DNA from: Sitta carolinensis | Lineage: Eukaryota; Chordata; Aves; Passeriformes; Sittidae | Direction of reading: 5' to 3' | Length of the DNA: 64,000 nt | NCBI GenBank assembly: GCA_032173965.1 | Contig: JAVUNC010000004.1 | Location: forward strand, 5,252,001 to 5,316,000 | Shown: positions 40,148 through 52,418 of the stretch, piece by piece | How the letters are laid out: every line of letters begins with the position of its first letter | Numbering within the stretch: the stretch's first letter is position 1 | Notes under the pieces: generated by a model | The model's input: the letters and a program-made list of their open reading frames with translations, nothing else | What the model was told of the DNA's origin: nothing | The model's database searches: none | Translations under genes and position numbers: made by a program

Positions 40148-41535
40148 CTTTTTATTTTTAAGTGATGTACACATATTTTATTGTCAAAATTCAGCATTTG
40201 CGCAAAGCGAGTTAGGAGTCTCTGTAACTTTTTATCAGACAGAAGTGTAGAAAAACGATTTAGGGACTACCTGCTTCCCTGTTTGAATCACACAGGAAGG
40301 GTGGAAGGAAAAGGGAATATCTGTGATCCAGGTTATGCAGAGTCAGGAGAGTGTATTTCGGGCCATGGCAGTGAGAGATGGAGCATTCCCTTTAGCAATA
40401 GAGCCTCTTCTGAAGTTGTCGTAGAAGACCTGTAATTAGGGGATTTTGCATATCACATGTTCTATAGTTTGTATTCTTTAGGGACTTAAATCTTTCAAGG
40501 CTTAACAGCTGTTGGTGGAAAGCTTGCTAGTGGCTTCTCTGCCCTTTAAGCCAAACTGTTGGTAACCTGTGAAAATCACCCCCACTTTTCTTTTTAGTAA
40601 GCTGGTTGACTTTTTATGAATTGCTGGTAAGCTTGGGCATGAACCATATTTAACCTTTACTTTAAATGACAGGGCAACTTTCATTTTTTTTTTTGCAAAT
40701 TTTACATTAGTGTTCTTTAGAAAACAGTTACAGGTCATCTTACGGAAGGAAAGCGTTTTTGTCCAAAAAAGAATTAAACATATGACAGAGTCCCAGATAG
40801 TCCAAATCAGTCAGCACATTTTCACAAGTGCTTTGTGAAAGTGAGTCCATAAGCATGACTTACAGTGACTATTCTGTATTTTAATTACATAGCAAAAAAT
40901 TGTCATTTTAGAACTTAAAAAGTTCTAAATAATAATAGAGAATAACTTGAAAGAAATGTAATTACCAACAGTAATGTAACATAAATATGGAGTTTATTCT
41001 CCATGTGAATAAGGTGTTGCCTATCTCTTCCATTTGTCTTCTTTTCTTTAAGTAGTCAGTTTGCTTTCCTATTCTGCTGATGGATTAGGTTTGAAAGTTC
41101 TCTGGCTCCATCACTACTGCTGCCTTGCAGTAGAAGTTCAGTACTGTATCAGCCTTTTAGTAGTGCTGAAAAGGACTGAAATGTGATGCACTACCTCTGA
41201 TCTGAGGATTTAATTTCAAACCTATGATATATACTTTTTATTAAAGCATAGGAAATTAAATAGACGGCCTAAAGCCTCAGTAGATACAGACAGACACACA
41301 AACACAGAGCTCCTAAAATTTGGTTCCAGTAGTTTAATTTATATTTTTATCTAGCAGACTTGGAATAGACTTTTTCTCTGATCAATCTGGGTAGAATCTA
41401 TGGAAAAGTGATAGTATACTTTTCAAGCCCTCAACATATTTATTTAAGAAACTTCAAAGAAAAACAAAGGGTGTGCACTGTTTTACTATATTGGCTTTCT
41501 GAGTTTTGGCTAGTTTCCCAAATAGCAATTTTTAT

Positions 41536-41539
<4 letters not shown>

Positions 41540-41580
<41 letters not shown>
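41540..41580. repeat. Poly-A tract (41 A)
   Basis: The run of A is uninterrupted and lies in RUNX2 intron 3. No upstream polyadenylation signal or gene-like sequence was seen. Confidence 0.9.
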
Positions 41581-41582
<2 letters not shown>

Positions 41583-41824
41583 CAGACTTAACTGCTTGCA
41601 GACTTTTCACGCATGGAAGATGAAGAAAGCTTCTTTTGATGAAGTGTAATTATGTCCAAACAGAGCTGACCCCCTCCCCCTATATTTCTTATGATCTTAA
41701 CGGAAGAAAGTAGGGCTTTTCCTTTGAAGCAGCCGGGACTCGGTGGAGGATCTGAAATGCTGCATTCTCCTGCCAGAGGCAGGATGGAGAAATTGGTCCA
41801 GACTTGTCTTCCAGACTTAGAACA

Positions 41825-41868
41825 GAGAGGGGGAGAGAGAGAGAGAGAGAGAGGAGAGAAGGAGAAAG
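41825..41868. repeat. GA dinucleotide microsatellite
   Basis: A GAGAGG start is followed by about ten GA units and GGAGAGAAGGAGAAAG. It is intronic. Confidence 0.9.
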
Positions 41869-43832
41869 AGTTATCATTAATGATAGATTTTTAGAACTCT
41901 GGTTAAAATAGCAGGAAAAGAAATCAGTGGTTGCAAAGAGAAGTGAGAAAGCTCCTTACATAGACAAATATCAGTAAATACAAGTCCTGAAGTAAAACAG
42001 GAAAAAATAAACTAATAAAGAAATCATTTTTCGGTGGCAAGAAACTAATCCACACCTGTTCCTGACTTGAGATTTACATCTTTCTAAGCAGCTTGTGCTT
42101 TGATCTCTGTATCTCTAGATTTGATTGTGAAGTCTGAATCATCAACTTACCACTTCACCTCCTCTCCCACGTTTTTACTTGCTTCCCATGGCTCAATGGA
42201 GAAACCCGATTTTTATACATATTCATTTTGTTTGCCTGACAGAAGCTTCACGTTTCTGTTTGCATAATTTCTCTTAAACACCTTTTTTGGATTCATAGGA
42301 GTAAGTAACCGGAGTGTTTGATGCGAATGCAGCAGTTGTTTGTATGTGGTTTTCAGGCAGTAGCTCACTTTTACAAGCCCGATCCACAGTGCAGAGAAGA
42401 AAGAATTCCTGTCTTCAATAAGCAAAGGATCATAACCTTAATTTTGTTGTGTCCCGATACTTTAATCACATTAGCATCTAACTGAAAAAATATGCAACAC
42501 GCACACAAGGCTGCCGAGTCTCCTTTCAAGCTCCTTTCTGGGATTTGCCTTGTGCTCCAGCATATGTCCATCTCGTCCTCCTCTGTGTCAGCTCTCCTCA
42601 CATGTGTGAATAACAAAGAATGCACAGTTTAGACACACTGAAGCAATAGTGCCAGATGACTGCTTGGCTGGGGAATTTAATAAAAGAGAGCTACAATTAG
42701 TCTGTAGCCTCTGAAAGTGGATAGTTGAAATGACTAAGGGCAATAAAGAAAGGTGATAAAAAGTGCATTAAAGGATTTTGTAGCTGAGGAAGGATAGCTG
42801 TGAAATAGCTGTGGAAGGCATCAGCATCACTGAAACAGGGGACCTTAAAAATTTATTTCATTTTTAATCCTGTAATATGTAAATCATCTCTTGAAAGCTC
42901 TGGAGTGGCCTGGCAGGGCCGTGCAGCTCCCCTCAATGAAAGGCTCTGTGGTTTATGGAGGGTGGGGGGGCTTTGTCAGTGTTACTTCACCCACACTTCA
43001 GTTTGTAAAATACCAGTTAGGAACAAAACCAGTTTCCCTCTCAAATTAGTGGCTTACCTCTTCAGCGCAGGCTGGCTGAGAGGTGACAGTTCAGAAATTC
43101 TCACTGTTGAGGTCCAAATGTAGCTCTTTTTATTAAGGAATGCATTTTTTCTGGCCACTGTATCCTGCTGAGATGTATTAATGTTGAAAATACTGCAGTG
43201 CTTTTCTACAGAACGATTTTGTAGATTCTTACAAATAATCTATTTTCTTGAGTTAATTTTTTTGTCATAATAGACATTTTTAAGATTTGGTGTATAAAGA
43301 AAAGAATAGCATGGAAGGCCAAATTCTTCATTCAAAGTTGTATGGAAAAGCCCCATTAGTATCTTTGTTATCAGTAATATTCTACCAATCATCTAGGGGT
43401 TACTGTGATCTGCATGTCATCAGCATACAATTTAATAGTAAGAACTTTTTGACACGGTAAGCTGGTGCCAAAGGAAGCCTTAAACCTGAGCCTGGAGAAC
43501 TACATATATTTGTGCAGTGGGCTGAATTGCTGAATTCCTCTTTGGAGAAGGATAAAAGGCGTGGATGCTTTTTAGCCCTAAAAAAGCAGTGTGGAGGCAC
43601 TGTAGGGCTGCTGCTGTGTGTGTGAAGGCTGCCCACACCCTGTGCTGGCAGGACACACAGCTCACCTTTGGGACAGCACGTGGGCAGGACTGGACAAAGA
43701 CTGGACATCCTAAATACACCTAACTCTGCTCCTGGGGTGATTTAGGAAATAATCCTTTTCCCTGTGAAAACGGAAAAGCCACCTTTAGCCATGCCACTGG
43801 GACAGAACTCAGCATCAGAGATTTTTGCCTGC

Positions 43833-44075
43833 TTAAACTGACAGAGGGCAGGTTTAGATTGGATATTAGGAAGAAATAGTGAGGGTGGTGACTCACTGGC
43901 ACAGATTTTCCAGAGGATCTGTGGATGCTCCATCTCTGAAAGTGTTTAAGGAGAGGTTGTATGGGGCTTGAAGCAACCTTGTTTAGTGGAAGGTGTCTCT
44001 GCCCATGGCAGGGGTGTTGGAACAAGACGATTTTTAAGGTCCCTTCCAACCCAAACCATTCTATAATTCTATTTG
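43833..44075 (+). mobile_element. CR1 LINE 3' end, sense
   Basis: GGCAGGTTTAGATTGGATAT, TAGGAAGAAATAGTGAGGGT, GGAAGGTGTCTCTGCCCATG and GACGATTTTTAAGGTCCCTT are followed by CCAACCCAAACCATTCTATAATTCTA, including the CR1 terminal ATTCTATNA-type repeats. Confidence 0.95.
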
Positions 44076-45182
44076 CCAGGGTCCTGACCTTCCCTCTAAC
44101 CTGCATCTCCCAGAGAGTTGGGCACAGCTGGAGCACAGCTTCACCTGGAAAATCATTTTACTCTAAATGACAGTTATATTTCCTTTAAAAAAAATCCATG
44201 TCACATTCTAGTTCATGAAAATTATAGCCAAGACAGTTTGAAGTTGCACTCCTGATAATAAATGATGCATGTCTCAGGCAGGTTTGGGGCGTATACGACT
44301 TGGACCAGAAAGAAAGACCAATTACTAGATTTGACAGCCAAAGCTCTGTTCTGTATTATGCCTTATATATAAGCTGTTCTATATTAGGCCTGAAAAAACT
44401 GCATTAAGTTTGTGCTGTTACATATCATTTAAGATTTGTGCCTTGATTGAATGCCTTCAGAGTTCAGCAAGAGGAAAAGCCCTAGCAGCAAAAATGCACA
44501 AATACACCCAGGGAGGAGGGGAAAAAAAAAACAAAAAAAACCCCGAGGTTTAAGTGTCTGGTAAAGTAGCAGCTTAAATGAGCATGAAGGCCAAAGATTG
44601 CTGACTGTTTTATTGAGTCACTGTTGTACGCCCACCTTTTCCTGTCTTGAAACAGTTTTCAGTTTTGACTATCTGACATGAGTAACCGTTGCATATCTAA
44701 CAGATTACAACTGTCAGTGAGTCTCCTAAACGGGGGCCAGCGCCTGTGAGAATGTGTGCTCAGATGAAGGCAGCTCCCTTTATTTATTTCTTTTTAACAT
44801 TTTCATTCAGCTGAAGGCTGTGGATGGTCTTGTGCAATCTCTGCCTGAATTCAAGCTTTAAAAAGTAAAAAAAAAAAACCAAAAAACAAAAAAACCCAAC
44901 AATGCAGACTGACGATAGCAAAGTACGTGCACACAGACATTTCTCACCCTCACAGGAAAGTGGGGGGTTTTCTTGGTATTTCATAGATGGAATATGTGTA
45001 GGAAAAAAAGGCGTGTTCTATAATAATGATATCATCATATTAGCCCTGGCATATGAAGGACAGAGACACTGACTCCCTGTTAAAACATCTCCCAGGAGGA
45101 AGATATATTCTTTCCTCATCTTATTGTAGTCAAGTCAAACAAATGAAATGATAAAACTGTGTGAAGTAAATAACATGTGGTC

Positions 45183-45286
45183 ACATTCTGCTCTCTGTCA
45201 CACAGCTGCGAAACTGGAGTAAATTTTTAAATTATCTGACTTGCTTTGGATTTACACCACTTTCAATGCAGCAAAGAATTTGGCTT
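45183..45286. repeat. MITE-like remnant (ACTGGAGTAAA...TTTACACCA)
   Basis: TTCTGCTCTCTGTCACACAG, ACTGGAGTAAA, GGATTTACACCACTTTCAAT and CAAAGAATTTGGC form an imperfect inverted pair typical of the amniote GGGCCAAATTCTGC palindromic repeats. Confidence 0.55.
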
Positions 45287-45477
45287 GTCCTCAGCAGTGA
45301 ATCACTTTTGTTCTGTCATTGTATGATGACCCATTATTAAATAAGAAACATTTAGATTGTCAACACATGGACGTATTCTTGACATAGAGTAAAACTGAAG
45401 GGGAGGAAAACTCCTATGGTCAGTTATGTTTTTAATTTTCACGATTGTGGTAACGACAGGGAATAATTTTAAACTGA

Positions 45478-45717
<240 letters not shown>

Positions 45718-48480
45718 TAAATGAAATATGTATATCTTTGTCAAACACTGGTTTTTGCTCAACAAAATATGTGAGTGCACGCTTAATTTGGAGTCTATTG
45801 GACCACACACATACTTGCATTAAACACTCGCTTAAGTGCTTGGCTGAATTTGGGCAATCCCAAACCTGACTCTCATTCACATCAAGGTCTTGATACATTA
45901 TCTGCCAGTGTAAATGAGAACTAAGCCCAGTGTATTTATATATAATCTGATTTAGACACAGTAGATACAATCCTGCAACGTGCTGCATTCTCTGAACTCC
46001 TGTAAGCTTCCAACTGAAGACATTTAGAACAATACAGGAGCCTGATCTTTCAGGATTAGTCCTAGAATAGAGAGGAAACATATAATATAGTGCCTTTTTG
46101 TTTGCCCTTAAATTCTTTTGCCATCAGATTATTAATGCACCTGGTTAATCTCATCATACCTGAAGTTGGTTTTGAGCTATGGACCCCTTGTTGACCCCCA
46201 GGGGCCAAAGAAAGATAAAAAAAAAAAAAAGCAGTATATCAACAGCATAGCCTTTGTTTCTTATTTGTGCACAGAAAATATATTTTTTTAAAACATAGTC
46301 CAGCAGATTTTCACCTAGCACGTTTATCTCATAGCCATGCAAGCTCACTAAGAATCTATTTGCCATGGTTTATCCATTTTGCAATGGCTGTACTTTTAGG
46401 ACAATTGTGTTTTGTCATGTTCTAGCAGTTTTATGGGTAGCACTTATTTTTAGATACAGTCAAGTCTGGTTAATCCATCAGGATTTATCTGGCTGTCTCA
46501 CTGTCTAGCACATTTAGCTGGTAACCAGTCTCACATCATATGGGTATCACTGACGAGCCAGTTCTGGAGTTTTTTCTTAATCTAACTAGAAATGGTTCTA
46601 AACTGATTGGATTAGCCAGGTATAGCGTTATTTAAATTACACTTAGAGATTAAGAATTATTTCATGAATAACCACATTAAAAGAATCCCTATAATGGAAG
46701 CATCTCAAATAATTATTTTGCCTTTGATCTCCACATACAAATGCAACCTTCAAGGAGCTTTCATGGTGTTTTGTTTAAAATACCACAAAGACAGAAGTAG
46801 AAAGATGTAGACAGAATTCATGCAGTTAAGTGTTTCTCGTGCCAATACATGCTGCAGTCACCTCCTCTTACTCCGAGGTGGGAACTGAAATGCTCCCTGT
46901 AAGAACTGTCCAGGCTGTGGAGTTTCACCTTGAAGAACAGTTGAGAAAAAGCAAATAGCTCTTGATACATTTCATCAGGTGCATGCTTGTAGTGCTACCT
47001 GCTCACAGCTGAGGTGTCCTGATGTCACAGCAGAGGGATTTTTGTTCTGTCTTCTCTCTGTGAGTCAGTTCCCATTTTTAATTTTCACTTGCAGCTTGTG
47101 CTTTATGTTTCTTGGAGAACACTGGGGAAGCTGCATTCATGGAGTAAAAAGCAGGGAATAAGTTATATATCATTTAGCCATTCCCATCTGGAGGCTGCTT
47201 CCATGTATTGATGCATCTGCAAGAGAGGAAATCTCCTGGCAAAGGGCACAACTGTTGTGAAAGAGCAGAGAGGTCTGAAAGTGATGTGTGGAGAGTAGTG
47301 TGGATTACCCTGTGCAGCACAGAAAGGGACCCTGCTGGCATAGGGATGTTTTGTTGATCAGTGGATTGAAAGTGTGTCTGTGTCTATAGAATTTAACAAT
47401 ATCTCCTAGTTCTGCTGATTTTTTTTATTTTAGACCTACAAAGCTTCTGTATGTGATACTTGTCTGCTGGTGTCTTTGAATAGCTGACCCTAGAAATGCT
47501 CAGTAACTGAGTTCTTATGGCCTACTTGGAGTTAATGTGTCCTTCTTCATCTTTTCCTTTTCCTCTTTTTTTCCCCTTTTATTTTATTTTTTTAAGAGAG
47601 TAAAATTTGAGCTTGAATGTCCATTTGTATTTTAATGTTGTGGTGAGATACTTATACTTTCAAGTCATTCTGATACATCTCTGGAATGACTCATTTTTAA
47701 ACTTTAATTTGTAGGGAAAAAGTAGTTCCAGTGAGCTCTGGGAGTTTCACTGAAGTTTTGCTTCCTTCTTAGAGACTCTGCACTTGTGTGGATACATTAG
47801 TTTGACAGTAATTATTCAGTGAATCTGCCTGGCATTTATGTTGCATAAGGAAAATTAGGTGGTTGGGGGCAATAAGGAATTCAAGGAGCAGCTCTGATAG
47901 CAAATGTGCTTGTCTTAAAAAATTATGTATCGACAAATAGTGCCCCTCTCTGCCAGGATCTGTATTTCACTTCAGCATTTCAAGCATGTTATCCTAGTTT
48001 TCCTCTCTCTGGCAGCTCAACCAGAGCTGTCACATCACAAACAACTTTTTTCTTAATATACACATCTGGCGTTGGCAGTTGGAGCAACTTCATAAGAGCA
48101 CATGATCATCATTCATTACAAGATTAAAAAGTACCCCATGGCATCATTGATGTTTTTTAACTTTGATCTTTTGCAGTTGTGATTCATCTCAGTTATAAAA
48201 CTTCCCTTTAAAGGAACACAACCAATGACTTATTAGAACCTTCATTCTAAGGAGTGTAAACATAAAATTATGCACATCTTTACAAAATGTCATTTACTTT
48301 GTTGCCAGCTTATCATTTTAAGACATGACATCATGCTTTAGATCGTGAATTTGTAAGTCTTGTTTATAGGCAAGGCACTCTGACCTTTTGTTGGCAAGTT
48401 GACTCAAGCTAACGAAAGCTGCGAGGTTCCCAGCAGCAGCAGGAGCAGCAGCAAAGCCATGACAGACATCACAGACATTT

Positions 48481-48573
48481 AGGGCCCAACTTCAGGAGTG
48501 CTGAACAGTCGTGGCATGCAGGGACTCCAGTTGGTGTTTTGGATGCTCAGCACTTCAGAAAGTCGGGTTCTTA
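48481..48573. repeat. Ancient amniote palindromic repeat (GGGCCCAACTTCA...CTTCAGAAAGTCGGGTT)
   Basis: The body reads AGTGCTGAACAGTC, GGGACTCCAGTTGG and GATGCTCAGCACTTCAGAAA. It matches the recurring amniote motif of a short inverted repeat around 'GTGCTGA...TCAGCAC'. It is diverged. Confidence 0.6.
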
Positions 48574-49359
48574 AATGTAAGTGCCATTTAGTCGTATTAA
48601 ACGTCTGCTTGTAGAAGCTTGCTGCCTTGCCTCTCTGTTATTATTTGAAAATATTTTAATAGAGACAGTGATGTCAGGTTGCTCTGTTAGAAAAACTTGC
48701 TCATTTCTATATGAGAAAAGGTCTTCTGATGATTGATTTTTTTTCTCAGAAATGATGCATTTAGTTTTACCTAACCTCTTCCAGTCTATCTAGATTACTG
48801 TCCAGGGACATCTACAGTGATGCAGAGTTTCTGTGCTGGATTGAGACAGTGCTTTGCACTCTGAGGGATGCAGTGTAGAGACGGGGTTGTATAAGATCTT
48901 TGGGAATCATTAGGAAATCCTGCAGATATATTTCTCTGCTCACATCCAGGATAAAACCTCTGCTGTATGCACATCTTAGCCAGCAGAGCTGCCTTCCAGC
49001 TGGGAGGGCTGAAAGAAGTTTTCTGGAGAAGTTTTCATGAGGTCATAACTGACTGACAGATAGCCAGAGATTACTGTAAAGGAAGTCAAAGGAGAAAAAG
49101 AAAAAAGACCAAAGAAATCACCCAAATCTTTACCTAAGTCCCTCTTTAATGCCTTTGCCTTACCTTATTACAACTACAGAAATAATGATTTGTCTTTCCA
49201 TAGTGGTACCTTTAGAATAGAAGGCATATCCTCCTTTCTGGCCACTTTTGGGACAAACCCAGTCACGGGGAAATCATGAGGAAGGAGGGAGGAGAAGTCT
49301 ATATTTTCATATTTTGCCTCACTCCCAAAGACTTTAGTTTGTCACTAATCAAAGGTAGG

Positions 49360-49690
49360 CTTCAAAGTCACCGACCCCAACTTTTTTTTATCAGCGTGAA
49401 CGGAAAATCAGCTCTGAGCTTTGAGCTGAAGCGTTTCAGGAAAGAAAACTGCTCTGCTCCATTCAGCTCCCGAGCGTTTCTTGCTGCCGCAGCTTGCAAG
49501 GTGCACACGTGATGAAAGGTATGAGCAAACATCGCATCGCCTTTCTGTCTGTGCACGCTGCGGAAGGCAGCGAGAGCCAGCCAGGGGTTCTGCTCAGCCC
49601 CCACATTAACTGTTTGGCCGACCCGGCTTACAAAACGCAGATAAGTGATTGAGATTTTTGAGATTCCTCGACTTAAAACCATAACAATTT
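49360..49690. promoter_or_regulatory. Candidate intronic regulatory element with clustered CpGs (left of the T79 tract)
   Basis: Unlike surrounding AT-rich intron, this block keeps many CpGs (CACCGACCCC, CGTGAACGGA, CCCGAGCGTTTC, CACACGTGATG, GCATCGCC, CACGCTGCGG, GGCCGACCCGG, AAAACGCAG). It has a CACGTG E-box and no repeat signature. CpG retention in an intron suggests selective constraint or low methylation. No protein is recognised on either strand. Confidence 0.35.
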
Positions 49691-49798
49691 TTAGGAAGTT
49701 CTCCCTCTTTTCTTTCAAAGGCAGAAAGGGTGGAGGGATAAGTCTGAGGCGAGTGGAATGTGCTTTGGAGTAGAGCAGCTTTAAATCTTTCAGTTTGC

Positions 49799-49884
49799 CT
49801 TTCTTTTTTTTTTATTTTCTTTTTTTCTTTCTTTTTTTCTTTTCTTTTTTCTTTTTTTTTTCTTTCATTTTTTTTTCTTTTTTT

Positions 49885-49965
<81 letters not shown>
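49799..49965. repeat. T-rich low-complexity tract ending in 79 consecutive T
   Basis: Poly-T with scattered C (49799-49886) leads into an uninterrupted T run, 49887-49965. The Phe and Lys open frames here are artefacts. Confidence 0.95.
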
Positions 49966-49966
<1 letters not shown>

Positions 49967-50389
49967 TTGACTGCCTGTCAGGAGCTGGGCTGGTGGCCAA
50001 GCAGGAAATGACACATCGAGAGGCATTTGTGTTGTGCAACATTTTGTGGAACTGATGCAAGGATACATTGTCTGTTTACGCATTCCTCTGCTAACAGCCT
50101 GCATGGCAGTAATTTTATTCAGGGACACATGGCATGCTACAGCAAGGAGCTAGAGCCTTAACATCTCTTTATGCAGAATTATCACAGCAGTTAAAACACT
50201 CTGTGTGTCCCCCGTTTCAAATAGTCTCTGGCCAGCCTTCAAAAACCACTCTACCAGCCCCCTTCCTTCCCAAGAATATATTTGTTTGACTGTGGGGTTT
50301 TTTTTCTCTCTGTGTTAAATTGGGGCAGTGCAGAGAGAGAGAGACTTTGCAGAACAAGAGGAAATTTTACAGCAGGTCCCTACTTCATG

Positions 50390-50570
50390 CACCAACCTCC
50401 GTCTGAACGGAGCAGCGCAGCTTTTTCGGGCGATGCGTTGCAGACGCTGAAGGCGTCGGTTTGCATCTGCATGTGGTTTGGCACGGGGAGGTTTTTAATT
50501 AAAGTCAATGCTAAGTACCTCGAGATGTGATGAGCAAGTCTTGGGGTTTCATCCAAACCGAAGTTAGAAA
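50390..50570. promoter_or_regulatory. Candidate intronic regulatory element with clustered CpGs (right of the T79 tract)
   Basis: CGTCTGAACGGAGCAGCGC, TTTTTCGGGCGATGCGTTGC, AGACGCTGAAGGCGTCGG and TACCTCGAGATG carry many CpGs in an AT-rich intron, followed by a TTTTTAATTAAAG homeodomain-like site. No repeat or protein match is recognised. The role is inferred from composition only. Confidence 0.35.
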
Positions 50571-51217
50571 ATCTGTGGCTCTCTCTGGTGTCTTTTAGAG
50601 TGACAGATCTCTACTGAAGTTGGTTGGGTAGGTCCGGATTTATCCCAGGGGCTGTGGGAGCAGAGGAAGGCAAGAGTGGGCGGTCTGGGGTTCAAAAGTT
50701 GCTCTAAATGACTTTGTAGAACTTAATGCATGCACTCTAATGCTCCTTTGTAAGAAACAGTGCAAAATGTGAACGTACAGCCAGAGAAATGTTCAGCAGG
50801 GCCATGGTTTGGAGAGGTTTAGGCTCTTTTCTGTGACCATCATTAGTGTATTTGAGCATGAGCACTGTCCTCTTACAGGCTGGGACCTGACTTCCCTGTC
50901 ACCAGGTCCCCAGTAAGGAGTTACAGTGTTTCTGCTTCCAGTGGTACAACACCAGGTGCTTACTGCAGTGTAAAAGGCAAAATAGAGTTTCACTTACCAT
51001 CATTTGCTGCTGGTTTATTTTTTGCAAATGTGTAATTTCACAGAACTGTTCTAGTTGGGGACTGGAGGTCCTGAGTGTTCCCGGAGGTTGTAAGAGGCTG
51101 GTGCAATGATTCAAGTGTTCCCCACCAAAGGTGACAGACATTGCATATGCCAGTGGTTTAGGTTTACTTTTGAGATGAGTGTGTGACCCACAGAGCAGGG
51201 CTCCTTTCTACCTTAAC

Positions 51218-51484
51218 CAGTAGTGAGGCACAGGCACAGTTTGCCCAGAGAAGCTGTAGCTGCCCCAACCCTGGAAGTGTTCAAGACCAGTTTGGATGGG
51301 GCTTGGAATGACCTGGGATAGTGGAAACTCTCGCTTCCCATGGCAGGGGCATTGGTACTGGATGATTTTTAAAGTCCCTTGCAACCCAAACTATTCTATG
51401 AGTCTCTGATTCTAAAATTCTATGTCTCATGACTTTATGATTCTGTGATTCCATGTTTCTATGATTCCATGATTCTGTGATGCA
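51218..51484 (+). mobile_element. CR1 LINE 3' end, sense, with expanded terminal repeats
   Basis: TTTGCCCAGAGAAGCTGTAG, CCCTGGAAGTGTTCAAGACC, TGGATGGGGCTTGGAATGAC and TCCCATGGCAGGGGCATTGG lead to the CR1 tail. The tail then continues as about ten degenerate ATTCTATGA-like units (to about 51480), longer than the usual two to four. Confidence 0.95.
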
Positions 51485-52284
51485 TGCTGCTGTGACAAGG
51501 TGACCAGGGACTGTTGGGGTGCTAGCTGTATCCCAAGGACCAGCTGTTTTTTATTTCTTCCACTGTGGCTAGAGAGGGGCTTGTGCATAAAATCTCATTG
51601 TCTGAGAAGCAGACTGTAAGACAAAATAATTTCTGGTGATTGTGACTTTTTTTTCTGCTGGTGTAGTGCATAGAATGAGTCAAAACCAAAACCTACTTTG
51701 TTCACTTATGGCTTGAATTCCTGCACTGTGAGAACTCAGAAATCTCAGCAATCTATGTGACAGCACTGGGGCTCTCTCCATAGGAGGACACATCTGCAGA
51801 GAGGTGACAGAGTGACCATGTATTCACCATTATGGTGACAAGATTATGTAAAACAAATGCACAAGTCTGAGTGTAAAACCATTCTGTAAGATGTCCTCAC
51901 CAACAGCAATGCAGTCTTGGTTTGTATTTGTCAACAGAACATGTTTCCAACTCATTGTAAAGGGAACACTTGCTTCCAAGCAAATCTGTTCCTAGTACAT
52001 TTGGCATGTAATTCAGCCATCACAGTGATTTTTTCATATTGCAGCTATTGCTGTTTGTATTCAATGTGTCCCTCCAAGCTGCAAATAAAACCATGACTCT
52101 TCTGTGTAGTTGTGTTGTTTAGTTGTATGATAAGAGAGTTTTGCCCTGAATAGCCCATAATCTCATTTAATATACAGATGGGGAAAAGGGGTTATAACCA
52201 AACAAATGAAGTAACAGTGGAAGTGAGTTCATTCTGTATCTCCACAGGGCATGACTATGAGGAAAGGAAAAGGGGTGACTATTT

Positions 52285-52418
52285 CACAGAGTCACAGAGT
52301 CAATTAGCTTGGGAAAGACCACTGAGATCATCAAGTCCAGCCTATAAGCAACCAGCTCCATATCAACCAGACCATGTCACTGAGTGCCACATCCAGTCTT
52401 TTCTTTTCCAGGGACAGT
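52285..52418 (-). mobile_element. CR1 LINE 3' tip, antisense
   Basis: TCACAGAGTCACAGAGTCA, TGGGAAAGACCACTGAGATC, ATCAAGTCCAGCCTATAAGC and GTCACTGAGTGCCACATCCA are the reverse complement of a CR1 subfamily 3' end, similar to the copy at 13980. Confidence 0.9.

Noticed and set aside
49760..50128. Phe-rich and Lys-rich frames
   Set aside because: Pure translation of the T79 tract.
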